From the NCBI GenBank assembly GCA_002749535.1, contig MZZL01000117.1, forward strand, positions 372,001 through 436,000: a stretch of DNA of 64,000 nucleotides. Reading direction: 5' to 3'. The DNA is from Apophysomyces variabilis. Its lineage: Eukaryota > Mucoromycota > Mucoromycetes > Mucorales > Mucoraceae. Numbering within the stretch: the stretch's first letter is position 1; each line of letters starts with the position of its first letter. Shown here in pieces: positions 48,066 through 60,300 of the stretch. The position numbers and the translations under genes are program-made. A model generated the notes under the pieces. That model saw only the letters and a program-made list of their open reading frames with translations. It was not told where the DNA came from and searched no databases.

Positions 48066-49000
48066 ATGAATCGACTAAAGTTCCTCACTCGTACAGTTAC
48101 AAGTGCTGTCCATGTACCTAAACCAAGGTATTACCCGGTTCGGTTTCGGGAGCGAGCTCGGTGTTTCCATGCGAATGCCAGCGTACTTCGAGAACTTCAC
48201 AAGGTTTGCTGGAAGTGCAACAATACAGCTTCAAGAGCAGCTCTTCGTTGCGCAAATGAGGAATGCGGCGTTATCCAACCAACCTCCCCAGATATCAACT
48301 TCTTTGAACTGTTGCAAGTTGGAGGAGGAAAAGAAAAGTAAATAGACCAGCCCCCCCAGAATAACAATGCGAGCATGGATGGTGATTAAAAAACTCTGTA
48401 ACTTTTCTTAGGAACGAACCCGTCTTTGATGTGGATTTGAAGGGATTAAAGCGAAAATTCTTACAACTGCAGCAAAAAGCACATCCTGATAGCTTCTCAC
48501 AAGCATCCAAGGTTAGAACATTTTGTATCATACGGAAACTTGTCTAAACGTCAACTATGAATAGCAAGAATACACCTATGCGCAATTACAATCTTCCGTA
48601 ATCAATAAGGCATACCACACCCTCAAAGACCCTCTGTCGCGAGCTCAGTACATACTTGCATTGCGTGGACTGGATGTAGGAGAATCTGAATCGCTACATG
48701 ATCCTGAGCTACTGATGGATGTGATGGAGGTGCGAGAGGAACTTGAAGAAGCCTCAACGGAAAGCGATGTCAACCGCATTAAGATACAAAATGATGGTAA
48801 TCCACAGAGTACTGACTATAAGAAGGACTAAGCTTGTAGTAGAGAAAATGCAGGAAACTATCCAGAATTTATCGAGATCATTTGCGAATGAAGCCTTCGA
48901 GCAGGCTAAGGAATACGTGATTCAGCTTCAGTATTGGGAGAATATCCGACAAGCTATTATAGATTGGTCACCAGGAAAACGTGTAGAAGTTCATCATTAA
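48066..49000 (+). CDS. JAC1: Mitochondrial HscB/Jac1 J-domain co-chaperone, 254 aa
   Basis: Exons 48066-48337, 48412-48511, 48565-48796 and 48840-49000 total 765 nt in frame. The N-terminus (MNRLKFLTRTVTSAVHVPKP) is a basic mitochondrial presequence. A four-Cys motif follows (CWKCNN...LRCANEECG), as in human HSC20 but not in yeast Jac1. The J domain has FFELLQV, LKRKFLQLQQKAHPDSFSQ with the HPD tripeptide, INKAYHTLKDPLSRAQYIL, and the C-terminal helical Isu-binding domain ends GKRVEVHH. It passes the Fe-S scaffold Isu to the mitochondrial Hsp70. An upstream in-frame ATG at 48009 is less suitable because it disrupts the presequence. The last intron is only 43 nt. Confidence 0.93.
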
Positions 49001-49164
49001 AGCGTTCAAGATTGGTGAAAGAGAAAACAGTAAATTATTGTTTCGGGTTTGCATGTGAATGGGTTTGGCCTATGCATGTAAGAGATAGACGCGAACTACA
49101 TCTGTGCCGCATGGTGAAGATAAATACAATCGCGGAAAGAGAAACAAACTGTACAAGGGGGCAG

Positions 49165-50516
49165 TTATACCGACACATGTTCATGGGTATGATTAGATGC
49201 ATAACGCACGAATAGCAGTGTCTGCTCATAGACCAGGAAGTTAAGGGAGTGGATAGGGAACGCACGCATTAATGTCACAGTTACGCCACGATAAAATCCC
49301 ATCAAACCTCTTTGGCGGTAAATGTCTTGGATACAAGCTGACGCGCGGCTATACATGGGTTGGGGTGCCAAAATCTCTTTTTGCATGAGCGATTTCACTA
49401 AATCAATAGGGAAGACCACCAGCCAACATAGAATACCGCATACGCCGCCAGCGAAAAATTGCGTCAGCGGCCCTGCTGGTCTATCTGAGCTAGTGAGCAA
49501 ATATTTCGTCGTCTCGTAACCACCAAAGTAGACTCCGGTACCCAGGGCATCTCTCGCTATTGAATCATCTCATTAGCGAATCTTCTTCTACTCTCCATTC
49601 GAGCACATACCAAAATGCAGATTGAAACCACTCCATAATCCTGTTAAGCCTCGTTTCTTCACGATTTCTTTTGCTGAGCACCAGCTGGAGGTAGATACTG
49701 TTCGAGAACTACTTGTTGAACTGTAGCTTGAGTTACCGTTACGAGGTGGTTTTGCGGTCGGAGAAATGGGGATGCCAGCACCCACCGTGCGGTTGACTGT
49801 CGATCGTGCCCGCTTTAAGTCATTTTCAGCGATAGATCTGACTACAGTCGCGCCCGTCGAAATACTGCTGGCCTGCAGCAAAAACTCCAATTGCCTTTGG
49901 ATCTTTATCAATTCGAATGGGCAGCTCAAAACAGCGATAAATGATCCGCTAGTAAACCCTCCTGTAGTTGAAACTGCCATAGTTGATATCAACGTGTCAC
50001 GATCAAAGAAAGGGTATCTTGCTTTGCAGAACGATTTGGTGCTTTCATACACGGAAAAGGAGATGGACTTGATGATGCTCACCGTAATAAGGGGTGGGAC
50101 AATACCTATATTGCTTGTTAATCGCTTCTTTCGAATTTCGGTTATTTTTACCTCGAAAGAACCCTCGAACTCCCTCTTCTTTGTATGTCTGTTTGACACA
50201 CGCGCCGATCGATTCGTAAGGTTGAGTCTGCATTCTCGTTTTTACCGAATCGAACTGTGAATTGGTTCAGATTAGAAGCATGTTCGTATCTTATGTTGGT
50301 GCATTGTTTACCGGGTACCCTGCAAGTACACCAACGATAGCCGCCGAGGAAGCCGCCAGGATGGTCCTATTGGCTACCATGCATTCGTATCAGGATTTTC
50401 TTCGAGGGAAGTCCGTTCGTTCTTAATGACTCACCCCACATAAGCTCCTGGAGTATCAACTTATACGGCAGTGGATGTACCGGTTTATCGCCCACGCGAT
50501 GATCGGGAGTTGCCAT
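49165..50516 (-). CDS. Mitochondrial carrier (SLC25) protein
   Basis: Starts MATPDHRVGDKPVHPLPYK at 50516. Three carrier repeats are visible: TILAASSAAIVGVLAGYP leading into a P-x-D-x-x-K element and RMQTQPYESIGACVKQTYKE; SFIAVLSCPFELIKIQRQLE; and GGVCGILCWLVVFPIDLVKS. Each includes the signature P-x-[DE]-x-x-[KR] and a following GxxGFYRG-type loop. A Ser-rich insertion (NGNSSYSSTSSSRTVSTSS) lengthens the matrix loop of repeat 2. The substrate cannot be told from the sequence. It is convergent with JAC1, 164 bp away. Confidence 0.9.
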
Positions 50517-50633
50517 GTTCCTTTTCGCGCGAAGGTAAGTTAGTTTGAGCAGATATGGAAACTGCTTACTGCTTTCAATAGAAGACGTGGGCGGTCAATC
50601 ACTAGTAATGCAGAAAGTGTTCAAGTCGAGTAA

Positions 50634-51113
50634 TGTCTAATCGTGCTTGGAAGTTCGAGCGGTTTTCGTCTTTTCTGGGATTAGATGGCAGACGGCCGCT
50701 ATCAGCTGACTCAGAGTCTACCTTGAACGTGATTCGCCCGTCCAACAAGGACCCCGGGCAGGATCCAATCGTTCACACCAAGTTAAAGGTTTATCCTATC
50801 TGAGTCTCACGCCTTTTTTTCTTGGTGTGTTATGCAGGTATATAGAAACTGATCCGGTTATATGTATGTCAGATCGAACAAACAGCTGTCATGAGTATGC
50901 ACGGAACAAAGGGCGCGGTCTGATTGTTTCGGTCGGTTGCACCTAGATTGATATTTCTCCCTTCATGTAACTTATTCTACGCTCGGCTTATAGCACACCC
51001 AGTCTACCTTTACTGACAGCTTCTCTCCCAATCAACAAGTCCTTCGATCTGATGAACTAACTGGCATAATCCGTGTCTATGGGGCATACAGGTTTTCTTT
51101 CAGTTTGAGTTAG
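50634..51113 (+). CDS. Candidate two-exon hypothetical protein
   Basis: MSNRAWKFERFSSFLGLDGR starts at 50634 and runs to HTKLK at about 50789. After an intron of roughly 210 nt (acceptor CTTATAG near 50993) the frame continues HTQSTFTDSFSPNQQVLRSD and ELTGIIRVYGAYRF, ending at TAG near 51111-51113. Phase is 0 on both sides. No family is recognised. The intron is long for this window and the donor (GTTTAT) weak, so the model is tentative. Confidence 0.4.
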
Positions 51114-51732
51114 ATAAAATTAGTCTGTCAATTTCTCAGCTGTCCAATTGCTGTGTAGCCACTGAAGTTGTCGACAATTCATTGTCTGAGCGTATCATAT
51201 TTTGCGTTAAATTCGATAGATTGCCTTAGATTTGTGTTTATTGAAACGAAAGACCATGTCCATGTACTGCAGACAAAATGGTTGGCAAGTCTATTATAAT
51301 CATTCCTAAGTTTCGCGATGATTTTGCTCTTTCATTGTCTGCTTATGTTTACGGAGACGTTCTCCATAGACACTAAATTCGTACTCAGTTAATACACAAG
51401 GGTTTCCTATTCGCCATGGCAAATGAATTTTTAAAGTGGCGGCTATGGTTAGAAAAGCGCGTAGCCTTGTCGTGTTCTTATTTTGCTTTACCCAGCCTAA
51501 CTTTTTAACGCGGTCGTGTAAAGGCGGTGTAAAATGACGATCAATATATCACCAACCTATATCATTTCATCCAAATTTTCACCCCTTGAGCCAGCGGGTA
51601 AAGAATACTTCATGATCGAACTGGTTCAGCTTAGAAAGGAGTAAGCAATCCAATAAACCTATTCCAACAGATATCCCACGCGTTCTGCATCTCGCCCAGA
51701 AACGTTGGCATGAACCAGGCATTCGACGACGC
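51114..51732. other. spacer with possible 5' exon
   Basis: An ATG at about 51534 opens MTINISPTYIISSKFSPLEP and an acceptor-like CCAACAG at about 51670 precedes DIPRVLHLAQKRWHEPG, in frame with the next gene. The two do not join in phase, so I leave them out of the CDS. Confidence 0.4.
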
Positions 51733-52209
51733 ATGACAACATACCCCACTATGCCTCTTATTGCAGTGGGAATTTCAAACCCGCAAGATTTGCAACGTGC
51801 CATTACTTCCGGTATTCCCATTATACATTTTCAGAAGACTTGCCTGGCTTTAAAGGGTGCACAACGCCGCCATGTCCGTGATACGCAAGCATGGAATACA
51901 ACACAACTACTCAGTTTGGCTATCCTCTGGGGTTCCGGTGGCGCCTATCTAACCAAACGTCCATTTCCTAATCATGCTTCTCCAGTCAGGAGAATCTGTT
52001 TAGGAGCTGCTGCGATTTCTTTGGTGCTATATACATTACGATTGATGCGTGTATTACGACGAGATTATGACATAATAGAGGAAGAAGACGAATCCTTCTT
52101 ATTACGGAACGATGTTGCCGAGAGTCGATTACGGCATGTGATCCGAATATGGTTGCCCTTTGGTATTGGAGGAACAGCGATTGGTTGTCTTGTTCGTATG
52201 TTCTGTTGA
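51733..52209 (+). CDS. Hypothetical small membrane protein, 158 aa
   Basis: A single open frame starting MTTYPTMPLIAVGISNPQDL. Three hydrophobic segments are likely: LLSLAILWGSGGAYL, RRICLGAAAISLVLYTLRLM and WLPFGIGGTAIGCLV, with an acidic loop IIEEEDE between the second and third. The frame is open upstream to about 51670, so the real start may lie in an upstream exon. The family is not recognised. Confidence 0.6.
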   Translation: MTTYPTMPLIAVGISNPQDLQRAITSGIPIIHFQKTCLALKGAQRRHVRDTQAWNTTQLLSLAILWGSGGAYLTKRPFPNHASPVRRICLGAAAISLVLYTLRLMRVLRRDYDIIEEEDESFLLRNDVAESRLRHVIRIWLPFGIGGTAIGCLVRMFC

Positions 52210-53064
52210 GTGATACAGGTTAAAAAAAGTGCTTCGCATATCATTTTTTTCTTTTACTTGCCTAAAATATCGTTTGCTTCCTTTTGGGAAAGTAGGTCAG
52301 TGCTTTTTTTTCAGCTTGGTTGGGTTTGATGTCATCCCTGTATGAGAAAGAGAAAGAGTGACTTCAGGCGAGAGAGAAAAATAAGTTTTCATTTACCTTT
52401 TTCTTTTTAATATCAACCAAGGCGGGTTTTGGAGGAGAGGGTTATTCAATGCAAGCTGAGCCCTTTTGTTCGTTTGGGTCGGATACAAAGCTCTTGATGA
52501 AAGGAGTTCGAAATAAGGGCGGGATTGTCATTCATAAACTCCGCGGGTCTGGGTACCCATACACCAATTGAAGATCGATGTGGTCCGGATGGCCATGTTT
52601 CTTATTAAAGTTCACTTTTGGCTCGTTACTATATCAGCAGACTTTAGGGATCTTAAGGGCAGAGAAAAAAAAGAATTACCCCCATGAGAATTGGGATAAA
52701 CAATGCAGCACGGCCGGTATGAATAAAATAGAAAAGAGTGAAAGATAAGTAGATGTATGTGTATATGTGTTGTCTGCAGGTCTATAGAAAAGTAGATAAC
52801 AGAGAATGAGATGAGAAAGAGAAAAAAAGGTACAAAAAGCAATGCCATAATTGTTACTCTTGGCTACACAGAATTGGGGAATTGAAAGTGGGTCGCTAAA
52901 TAATTAAACTGCCTAATCCGAAAGGTTCCTTTCCTTCTTTCTTCCGCCTTTGTTCCCTTCTATACACCCCCTCCTCCCCCCTTCTTATTCTTTATCATCA
53001 TTATTACCATCTTCTTCTTCTTCTTCTTCTTTGGCTTATAGTCCTCTTTTGTTTTGCTCACTGA
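52210..53064. other. intergenic, CDC24 promoter region
   Basis: No gene seen. The last 150 bases before the CDC24 start are strongly pyrimidine-rich, with a run of CTT triplets at about 53012-53031 and CCTCC blocks, common in fungal promoters of highly used genes. Confidence 0.6.
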
Positions 53065-56000
53065 ATGGCTACATTGGCACCGAAGCGAAGAACGCCTTCG
53101 TTGGGTACCTTACCCACTGTCACCTCTATTTCCGTCATCGATACCCCCTTACCCTCGGCCTCGGTAACGAATAAGCAGGCTGTACAGGGCGCTTCACTGT
53201 ATCACACATGTCGCTCAGTGCTTGATAAAGTCGCCGCCGTGGAAGGCATGGCCGATTACTTGGACACGGAATCCCTACCCCCTCTCCAACTGAGCAGCAC
53301 CATCTCCTCCTCGTCATCATCTGCAACCTCATCTGAACCCACCACACCCACTCTCGGTACAGCCGATCCTCTTTCTAAACTCTGGACCATCTGTCGCCGG
53401 GGTTCGCCACTTTGTACACTCTTCAATGCCCTTAATCCGGAAACCCCCCTGAAGGTGGACCATAACCCTAACCTCAACCAAGTCAATACTTGCAAAGCAA
53501 GTGTCTACCATTTTATCGTTGGCTGTCGGAATCAACTTAAGTTTCCCGAAGAAGATTTATTTACCATCACAGATCTGTATCAAGACGACACAAATGGATT
53601 TGTCAAGGTAGCATCCATTTATATCTACTTGCCATCAGGATAGTCATCACTAAGAAACCGTAATTTCCTTTTTCTATCTTTTCCCGCAGGTTGTCAACAC
53701 CATCAACAAAATCCTGACGATTTTGGAAGAGCGCGGAGTCATTTGTGTCCGCTGTTCCAACAGAAATTCGGATCCCAATGCACCTAAAGATACCCGTGAC
53801 AAAGTGGTACTGGAATTACTCGAAACTGAACGTAAATATGTCCAAGACTTGGAAGTGTTACAGGTAAACCATCATTATGCCAGTATTCTGTCTTGCTATT
53901 GTTACTTTCCATATTCATCCAAACTTTTTTTTTTCGAAAACAATAGAATTACATGCGTGAGCTGCAACAACAAAAAATCCTGTCACCAGATACCGTTCAT
54001 TATTTATTCGGCAACTTAAACTCACTGGTGGATTTTCAGCGTCGATTCTTGATTCAACTGGAAGAAATCGCTGAGAAGCCAGCACAGGAACAAAGACTTG
54101 GTCATCTATTCGTCCAGATGGAAGAAGCCTTTGCGGTTTACGAGCCATACTGTGCCAACTATTATTCTGCCCAGGATTTGGTCGTACAAGAAGCTCCGAA
54201 ATTAGAAAAGCTTGCCGATATCTTGACACCGACTTATGAGCTACCGTCTATGCTAATCAAACCTGTCCAACGTATCTGCAAATACCCGTTACTCATAGGC
54301 CAGCTGATCAAGAGCACCAAGTCCGATTGGCCCTACTTTGCCGAGATGGAAGAAGGCCTTGAAGCGATTAAACGCGTGGCTGAAAAAGTCAATGAAACCC
54401 AGCGCAAGCACGAGAATATTCAGGTGGTCGAGGACCTTAAAAAACGGGTGGATGACTGGAAGGTAAATGCATGCAACATCCGTAGAAAACAAGAAAATCT
54501 GACAATGCATTAGGGGCAGTCGATCGAAGGCTATGGCAGCCTCCTGCTTCAGGATAAGCTTCACATGTCATCCACTGTCCATGAGCGGGAAATGCATGTT
54601 TTCTTCTTTGAGAAGGCACTGTTGATTTGCAAAGAATCGAAAGATTCTACGATGAAACAGCTCACAAGACCCAATGCCATTTATATTCGAAGACGCAGAA
54701 ATGGCAGTTTGCAACCCAAGGGTCTTATTTTCACCAGCCGCATTATTGGCGTTCACAATAAGTCGCAAGATGGTAAAATAGTCCCCTCTACTCCCCTTTT
54801 TGTTTGGTTGCTTATGCATTTTTTTCACAGGCACATGGACGCTTTTAGTTGAGTGGAAAAATAATGAGGTGGATCAGTTTACCCTCAGATTTCGAAACGA
54901 GGAGCAACTGAAACTGTGGGAAACCACACTGATCAAGAACAAGTCACCCATGAAATCCAACGTTCCCAACACCCACCTTGTGTCGATGCCTCTGCCATCT
55001 ACTTCATCGCATCATTTACAGAGCGATAGTGCATCGTTCATTGACAATGAGGACGAAGAAGAGGATGACGATTCTTCTGAAGAATACGACGACGAGTATG
55101 CCCAACGAATGCGTAGCAACTCAGTTAGTGCCCAAGTCTTTAATGGGTATCCAGGTCGACCAAAAATGGCACGCAACAACAGCTCAGATGCATCCACCCT
55201 TCTTAAAATGGGTGTAGGGAGAGCTTACAACATACCTGGCATGAACCTGATGCCCTTGCCTCGCACTAGCCAAAGCAGCGTTACACAATCGACATCACCA
55301 CCAATCGACCATAGCAACGTTTATCCTGCCTCCCCTCCACCATCCAACCCATCATCGCCTACGAGCTCGTCGCGTGTACCCTCGGCTAGCTCAAGCGCGC
55401 GTCATCGTCGGGGAGAGGATACTTTGGCCGATATTGCCTCGAAGTTCATGGGAGGCACCGATGTGCCAACACCAGGGGATGAATACCGCCAGTTTAACCT
55501 GCCACCGCCACCTCCAATTAACCGCAGTCAATCCCATTCGGCAGCACCGCCACAAGCCCATGGCTTAGGGGTCTATCCAGCAGGTCAACCTCCGTTGCCA
55601 ATACAGCATACCCGCTTGCGGTCGCAGAGCAGCCCTAATATCCACAAGAATCAGAATACTAACCCTCAATGGGACGATCTACCCCAGATGCCTTTTAATT
55701 CGCGTACACTCTACCGCATGCCTCCTTCTCCTCTGGATTCTCCACGGGAGAACAACGGTGTTCGTACTGTCGCATCTACCCCACGACTTTCAGACATGGC
55801 CAGTTCTCAATCATTGCAGTCTCAGATTGATCGGGTGGTGGCGGCTGTTCCGCTTTCGCCTGGAGCTATCAAGATTAAGCTCGTGTGTAACGATGGAAAT
55901 TCTGTTGGAAATTATGCGATCGTTGCAGCTCAAGAGATCAGCTTTGCAGAGCTTATGGAAAAAGTCGAGAAAAAGATTGGTTGGGATTCCAATCTCAAGA

Positions 56001-56134
56001 CAAACGGTCTATTGCGACTCAAATACCAAGATGAGGATGGTGACCATATCACAATCAATTCAGACGATGATGTTCAAATGGCTTTCGAAAGTCGTGGTCG
56101 ATCCAACACGATCAGTTTGTTTGTCAGCATCTAG
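53065..56134 (+). CDS. CDC24: Cdc24-type Rho guanine nucleotide exchange factor, 931 aa
   Basis: Exons 53065-53607, 53690-53863, 53947-54462, 54514-54772 and 54831-56134 total 2796 nt. Domains in order: CDC24 N-terminal calponin-like region (residues about 100-220, e.g. DPLSKLWTICRRGSPLCTLF); DH/RhoGEF (about 220-400, VVLELLETERKYVQDLEVLQ and LIKPVQRICKYPLLI); PH (about 410-560, RSLLLQDKLH-like start through LWETTLIKNK); a long Ser/Pro-rich linker; PB1 (about 845-931, IKIKLVCNDGNSVGNYA ... DEDGDHITINSDDD). It activates the polarity GTPase Cdc42; the PB1 tail binds a Bem1-type scaffold. With the formin in the same window it represents the polarity pathway. All introns are canonical and short. 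Confidence 0.96.
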
Positions 56135-58107
56135 AGACATGCTTTCTCTCTTTTCGATTACTCTTCCTTCCCCTTCTTTCTAACCCTACCAGATGTAAAG
56201 CATCTCAAACCGTTCCCCCCTTCTGCATTCTTTTCTATGCCTTTTCCACCATGCCTTCTCCTCCTCTCTTCCTGCCTCCAATACTCACCCTTTTCCCTTC
56301 TTTTTTTCTTTCTTTCTGTTCTTTCTTTCTTATTTACAGTTCCAGTATTTTAGAAATTATTTGTAACTTTGTATGTTTTATATGTCACATTATAGCCCCT
56401 TACTTTCCCTTCTTGTAGTCCTTTGTTAAACTTCCCATTCTTTGTAAATACTTTTTACACCAAGCTTTCTCTTATTCTTGTTCGTGTTTTACTACCATTA
56501 CCTTTCCTTTCAGACTCTCCCTTCACCATGTGCTTCTTTGTTGGACGTGTACTGAAAAAAATAAAGTTTTGCTTATTTCCAAAACAAACTGCTTATCCTG
56601 GATAATATTTTGTGTTTATCGCAATACCAAAATATAAATTACATTCACCCAAGCAGCGTCTGTGTTTCACTCCCCTAAGTCATCGGATGTTCATGATAAA
56701 ACCCAGCACTAAAATGACAAGTCAATTAGTATTACCATTACCCAGGCTTATCATGTTTAGCAAAGAACAAACTCTATTTGAACCGTGCTCTAACAACATT
56801 TATGCTTCAGACACGGTTTTGCGTATTCCTGGTACCAGCTTATTTCCGTTTCTGACAGATCGATTGATAAACAACGAGGGATGACTTCGAACTGTCGATC
56901 TGTCTTGCAGGTATCACATTGCAAGAAGGTAATTTAAATCTTTTCTTTAACATAGATCATGAGAAAAACAAGATATTTAATTTTAGCAGAAACAACACCA
57001 ATTCAATGGCTTCTCACGGAGCTGAACCGAATAGGTCTAAATGTCAGATTCTAGACGGTTGCACAAAATAACAGCTAAGATTACACCATGATTGCGGCAA
57101 AGGTACACATGATGTTTGTGTTCCAATTTGTGTCACTTGGTGTTCCTGAAGACGAAATGATCTACCTTGGTTCTGTTACACATTTATCATGTCTAAAATG
57201 CTTAAACCCAATTGGAAATCTGTGTATCAATACCAACGGAGACATAGCGGCTATTGACTTTGCAACATCCGACTTAACGGGTGATGAGAAGGGAAAGACC
57301 ATTTTTCTTATGTAAAAATACCATATAGACAACAGTTAATTAATGCAAGCAAGATAAGAACATAAGGGTACGATACGATGATGATTATGTAAAGCAAAAA
57401 ATGATAGTCCAAGCATCGTAGACGACAAGGACAACATTAACAAACGGGAATATTTCTCGTCATTGAAGAAGTCGCTCAGTCTTAGCAGGATACACGACTT
57501 TCATTATCGTATACTGAGCCGTCAGGCAGTGTAATAAAGGCTGCGGATGGCTGTCAGTATACTTTGTCGCCCGATTGTTCGTGGAAGTTGCTGATAGAAA
57601 AAGAACGACTCTCTTTCTGTATCGTTTGAAGGAGCGCCTTGTCACCGAATCACCCGAGAGCGACCTCTTGTCTTGTACTGCAGGGAAGCTGTTTTACTAT
57701 CCCTCTCTTACGACACTTACTATATCCTTCATTGATGTATTGCCGCTAGGTTCCGCTTTTATCCAACAGAACGACAAAAGAAACTTGCATCGCTTTGTAA
57801 GCGTACTTCAACTCTGTCCTTCTTTCTGCTATATCTGATGAATTGCAATTCGGCTCGCTGATGCTTAACCGTTTTATTAATCTTGTCTTGCAATTCATGA
57901 TATGATTTTTTCTACCTGTTATTTTATGGGGTTTTCATGCGATGGTAGGAAGATTTGACACTGAAGCACTAGTAACAGTAAACCAGGCAGTCGTGTCAGT
58001 GCCAGTGTGTCATTTCCCAAGCCAACCGAGAGACAGTCACCAGAACCATTTGAACCCGCAGCGAAACTTGCCCTTCTTTTTTTTTTTTCTATCCGCTCCT
58101 TTGTGTC
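56135..58107. other. intergenic, CDC24 3' flank to TFB5 promoter
   Basis: The first 450 bases are pyrimidine-rich 3' flank, with an AATAAA at about 56560. ORFs at 56612, 57088 and 57575 show no recognised motif. A T-rich tract (58073-58089) lies directly upstream of the TFB5 start. Confidence 0.5.
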
Positions 58108-58332
58108 ATGGTCAAAGCGGTCAAGGGCGTTTTATTAGAGTGTGATAGTACCGTAAAACAAATCGTACTGAACCTCAATAAGCGCAGTCATTTTGTTATC
58201 GAAGATCTTGACGACACGCATCTTTTTATCGAAGCATCTTCCGTTCAGCAACTGCAATACGAGCTTGACAGAATCCTTGACGAAAACTCATACACCATTT
58301 CCGGAGACGATAAAGAAGCCCGCAAGAACTAA
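58108..58332 (+). CDS. TFB5: TFIIH subunit Tfb5 (GTF2H5/TTDA), 74 aa
   Basis: A single exon encoding MVKAVKGVLLECDSTVKQIV, then HFVIEDLDDTHLFIEASSVQ and a C-terminal LDENSYTI, closely matching the GTF2H5 family in length and order. The subunit stabilises TFIIH and stimulates the XPB helicase subunit in nucleotide-excision repair. The stop TAA ends at 58332 and the next gene's ATG is at 58338 in another frame, an exceptionally tight spacing for a fungal nuclear gene. Confidence 0.95.
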   Translation: MVKAVKGVLLECDSTVKQIVLNLNKRSHFVIEDLDDTHLFIEASSVQQLQYELDRILDENSYTISGDDKEARKN

Positions 58333-58337
58333 GATCA

Positions 58338-60300
58338 ATGAAACTCTTGAAGAAAACGAGGTGCGCCACTTGTGGGACAAGGCGATTTACGAAATCTTCG
58401 GAAGGTCATTATGTGTGTCGATACGGTCATCAGCTTTTGGTACGGTTTACTGAAGAAATAAATATAATTCAATAATAACGAATTCTATATAGGGTTGGCA
58501 AGAAGAACAAGGAGAGGACGACGGCGAAGGGTTTCTTCCTCATAACACGACGGTGCGTAAGCGCAAGCGGGTGCAAGCAATCGGCGAAAACCATAAGATA
58601 GAGAGTATGGAAAAAGGAAAGAAACCCTCAAGTTTCACAAGCTTACGGGACTTTTGTTAGAACTTTATGGTGCCGAAAGTCAAAGTGCAAAGGTTAAAAT
58701 ATGTCAATATGGACTTCAGATGATGGCCCGTGCGTTTGTTCAGGACTTGGGTTTCCCAGCCATGTTTGAAGTAATAGACAGTTGGCGCTCTTTTACTCCT
58801 TACACAACTAACATTTGCTCTCTATAGCATGTGGTACGGGAAATATGGTTATCCTATATATCCAAAACGAATACCATTCTGACGGATGCCTTCGCGGAAG
58901 AAGAGTACACGAGCAGACCGAACAGACGAAGGTCCATGGAAGACGATCTGGAGGAGGATGATCTTTACGAGGAGACCAGTACGAAAGATATAGGGCCACA
59001 GCTGAAAGGAACGTGGCCTGGGTTGCATTTCAGTCACACCATCGTCTTTTGCTACTTAGCATGTCTATGGCTACGATGGCCGGTGATGTTGAACGACATT
59101 CGCCGTTGGTGTGTCACTGGCCAACTACCATATGCTCGTATTCTCAAAAGCCTACCACTAGAGTTCATGCAGCGAATAGATATGTCCACAGGAGAAACAA
59201 TATACCAAATTCCCCCAGTGTTAAAGATCTTCAGAGCGACCGAAAAATACAAGTACATGTTTGAAGCATGTTGCAATGTGACATTTCCGGAATCCAATAC
59301 ACCATTCTTAATTTATCGTTGCTGCAAACAGTTTTACCTACCAGGTATGGAAATACATGCATTTATCATGATGATGGTCCACTGATAGGTGCCTATAGTG
59401 GAAATGTATTTTTGTATCACTCGGCTTTTGGAATATTATCCTAGGAATCGCAGGATCCTCAACCGTCCGAATATATTCTTTGCAGAATTACCTTTGGTTG
59501 ACCTGCGCATTATAATTTCTGCATTGGTTACAGTGAAACTGTGTTACGTTCTGGATGATGATGAGGACTGGTATGTGTTAATGAAGACGTACATTCGTAC
59601 GACTGATATGAAAATTTGTAGTAATACCGTTTATGATGATATTGCATTCACACCTTTGATGGATAAAAAGGAATGGTTGATAAATATCCGCAAAAATGCA
59701 GAGCGTTGGAAAGAAATGCAAGAGAAAAAGTAAGCGATAAAGCTCGAAAGCATCCATCAAGCTAAATTCTTTCTTTTTTGTTTTGACTGCTGATAGCGAT
59801 GTGACATCTTCGAATGCGGATTTATCTTTGTTGATCGATTTCATTCGAAATGTCGACGTTGGCGATGTATCGAAAGCTGGTGAACGTATCACCAGTAAGT
59901 GATTGATATATTCCTGTTAACGTGCAGAAACCGTTTCGTTCAAAGGATTAATCAATCTGGCTTAGGCAATATGGCACACAACTACTTGACTAAAATGAGC
60001 CGCATGCTCGGCGTAGATATTCTGCGCAACCCCGAACAAGACTCTGTTTTCATGAACCCTCCTTCTCCTGTCCAGTTTACCGAAAGAACCAATGACCCTC
60101 GAAGAGAACGCCCGATGGGTAAAACATATCATTCCTATTCGAACCCAAGCAGATACCAAGCTCACCCTAAGGAGATTTTTCGTAAAGAATATGAATTACT
60201 AGTGAATTTAGCAGCAAGAATATCAGGATTTAGCTTCGAGGAAGTTCATCAAGAACTTGTTCGATTCGAGCTTCGTTTACAAAGAATGATGCGACAATAA
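58338..60300 (+). CDS. RRN7: RNA polymerase I core factor subunit Rrn7 (TAF1B-like)
   Basis: The start at 58338 gives a TFIIB-like zinc ribbon, RCATCGTRRFTKSSEGHYVC plus RYGHQLL, spliced across intron 58440-58492 to GWQEEQGEDDGEGF. A cyclin-like core follows: LLLELYGAESQSAKVKICQY, ARAFVQDLGFPAMFE joined by intron 58771-58827 to HVVREIWLSYI, then FSHTIVFCYLACLWLRWPVM, RRWCVTGQLPY, and YLP joined near 59346-59398 to VEMYFCITRLLEYYP. It ends in RFELRLQRMMRQ. Rrn7 recruits RNA polymerase I to the rDNA promoter. The frame breaks near 58611-58615: one extra A in this A5 run would give MEKRKETLKFHKL in one frame. A similar one-base mismatch is seen at the join near 59925. I read these as probable sequence errors, since both sides are conserved. 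Confidence 0.88.

Noticed and set aside
56612..57838. ORFs at 56612, 57088 and 57575 as separate genes
   Set aside because: No recognisable family, no supporting splice sites, and ordinary intergenic composition.
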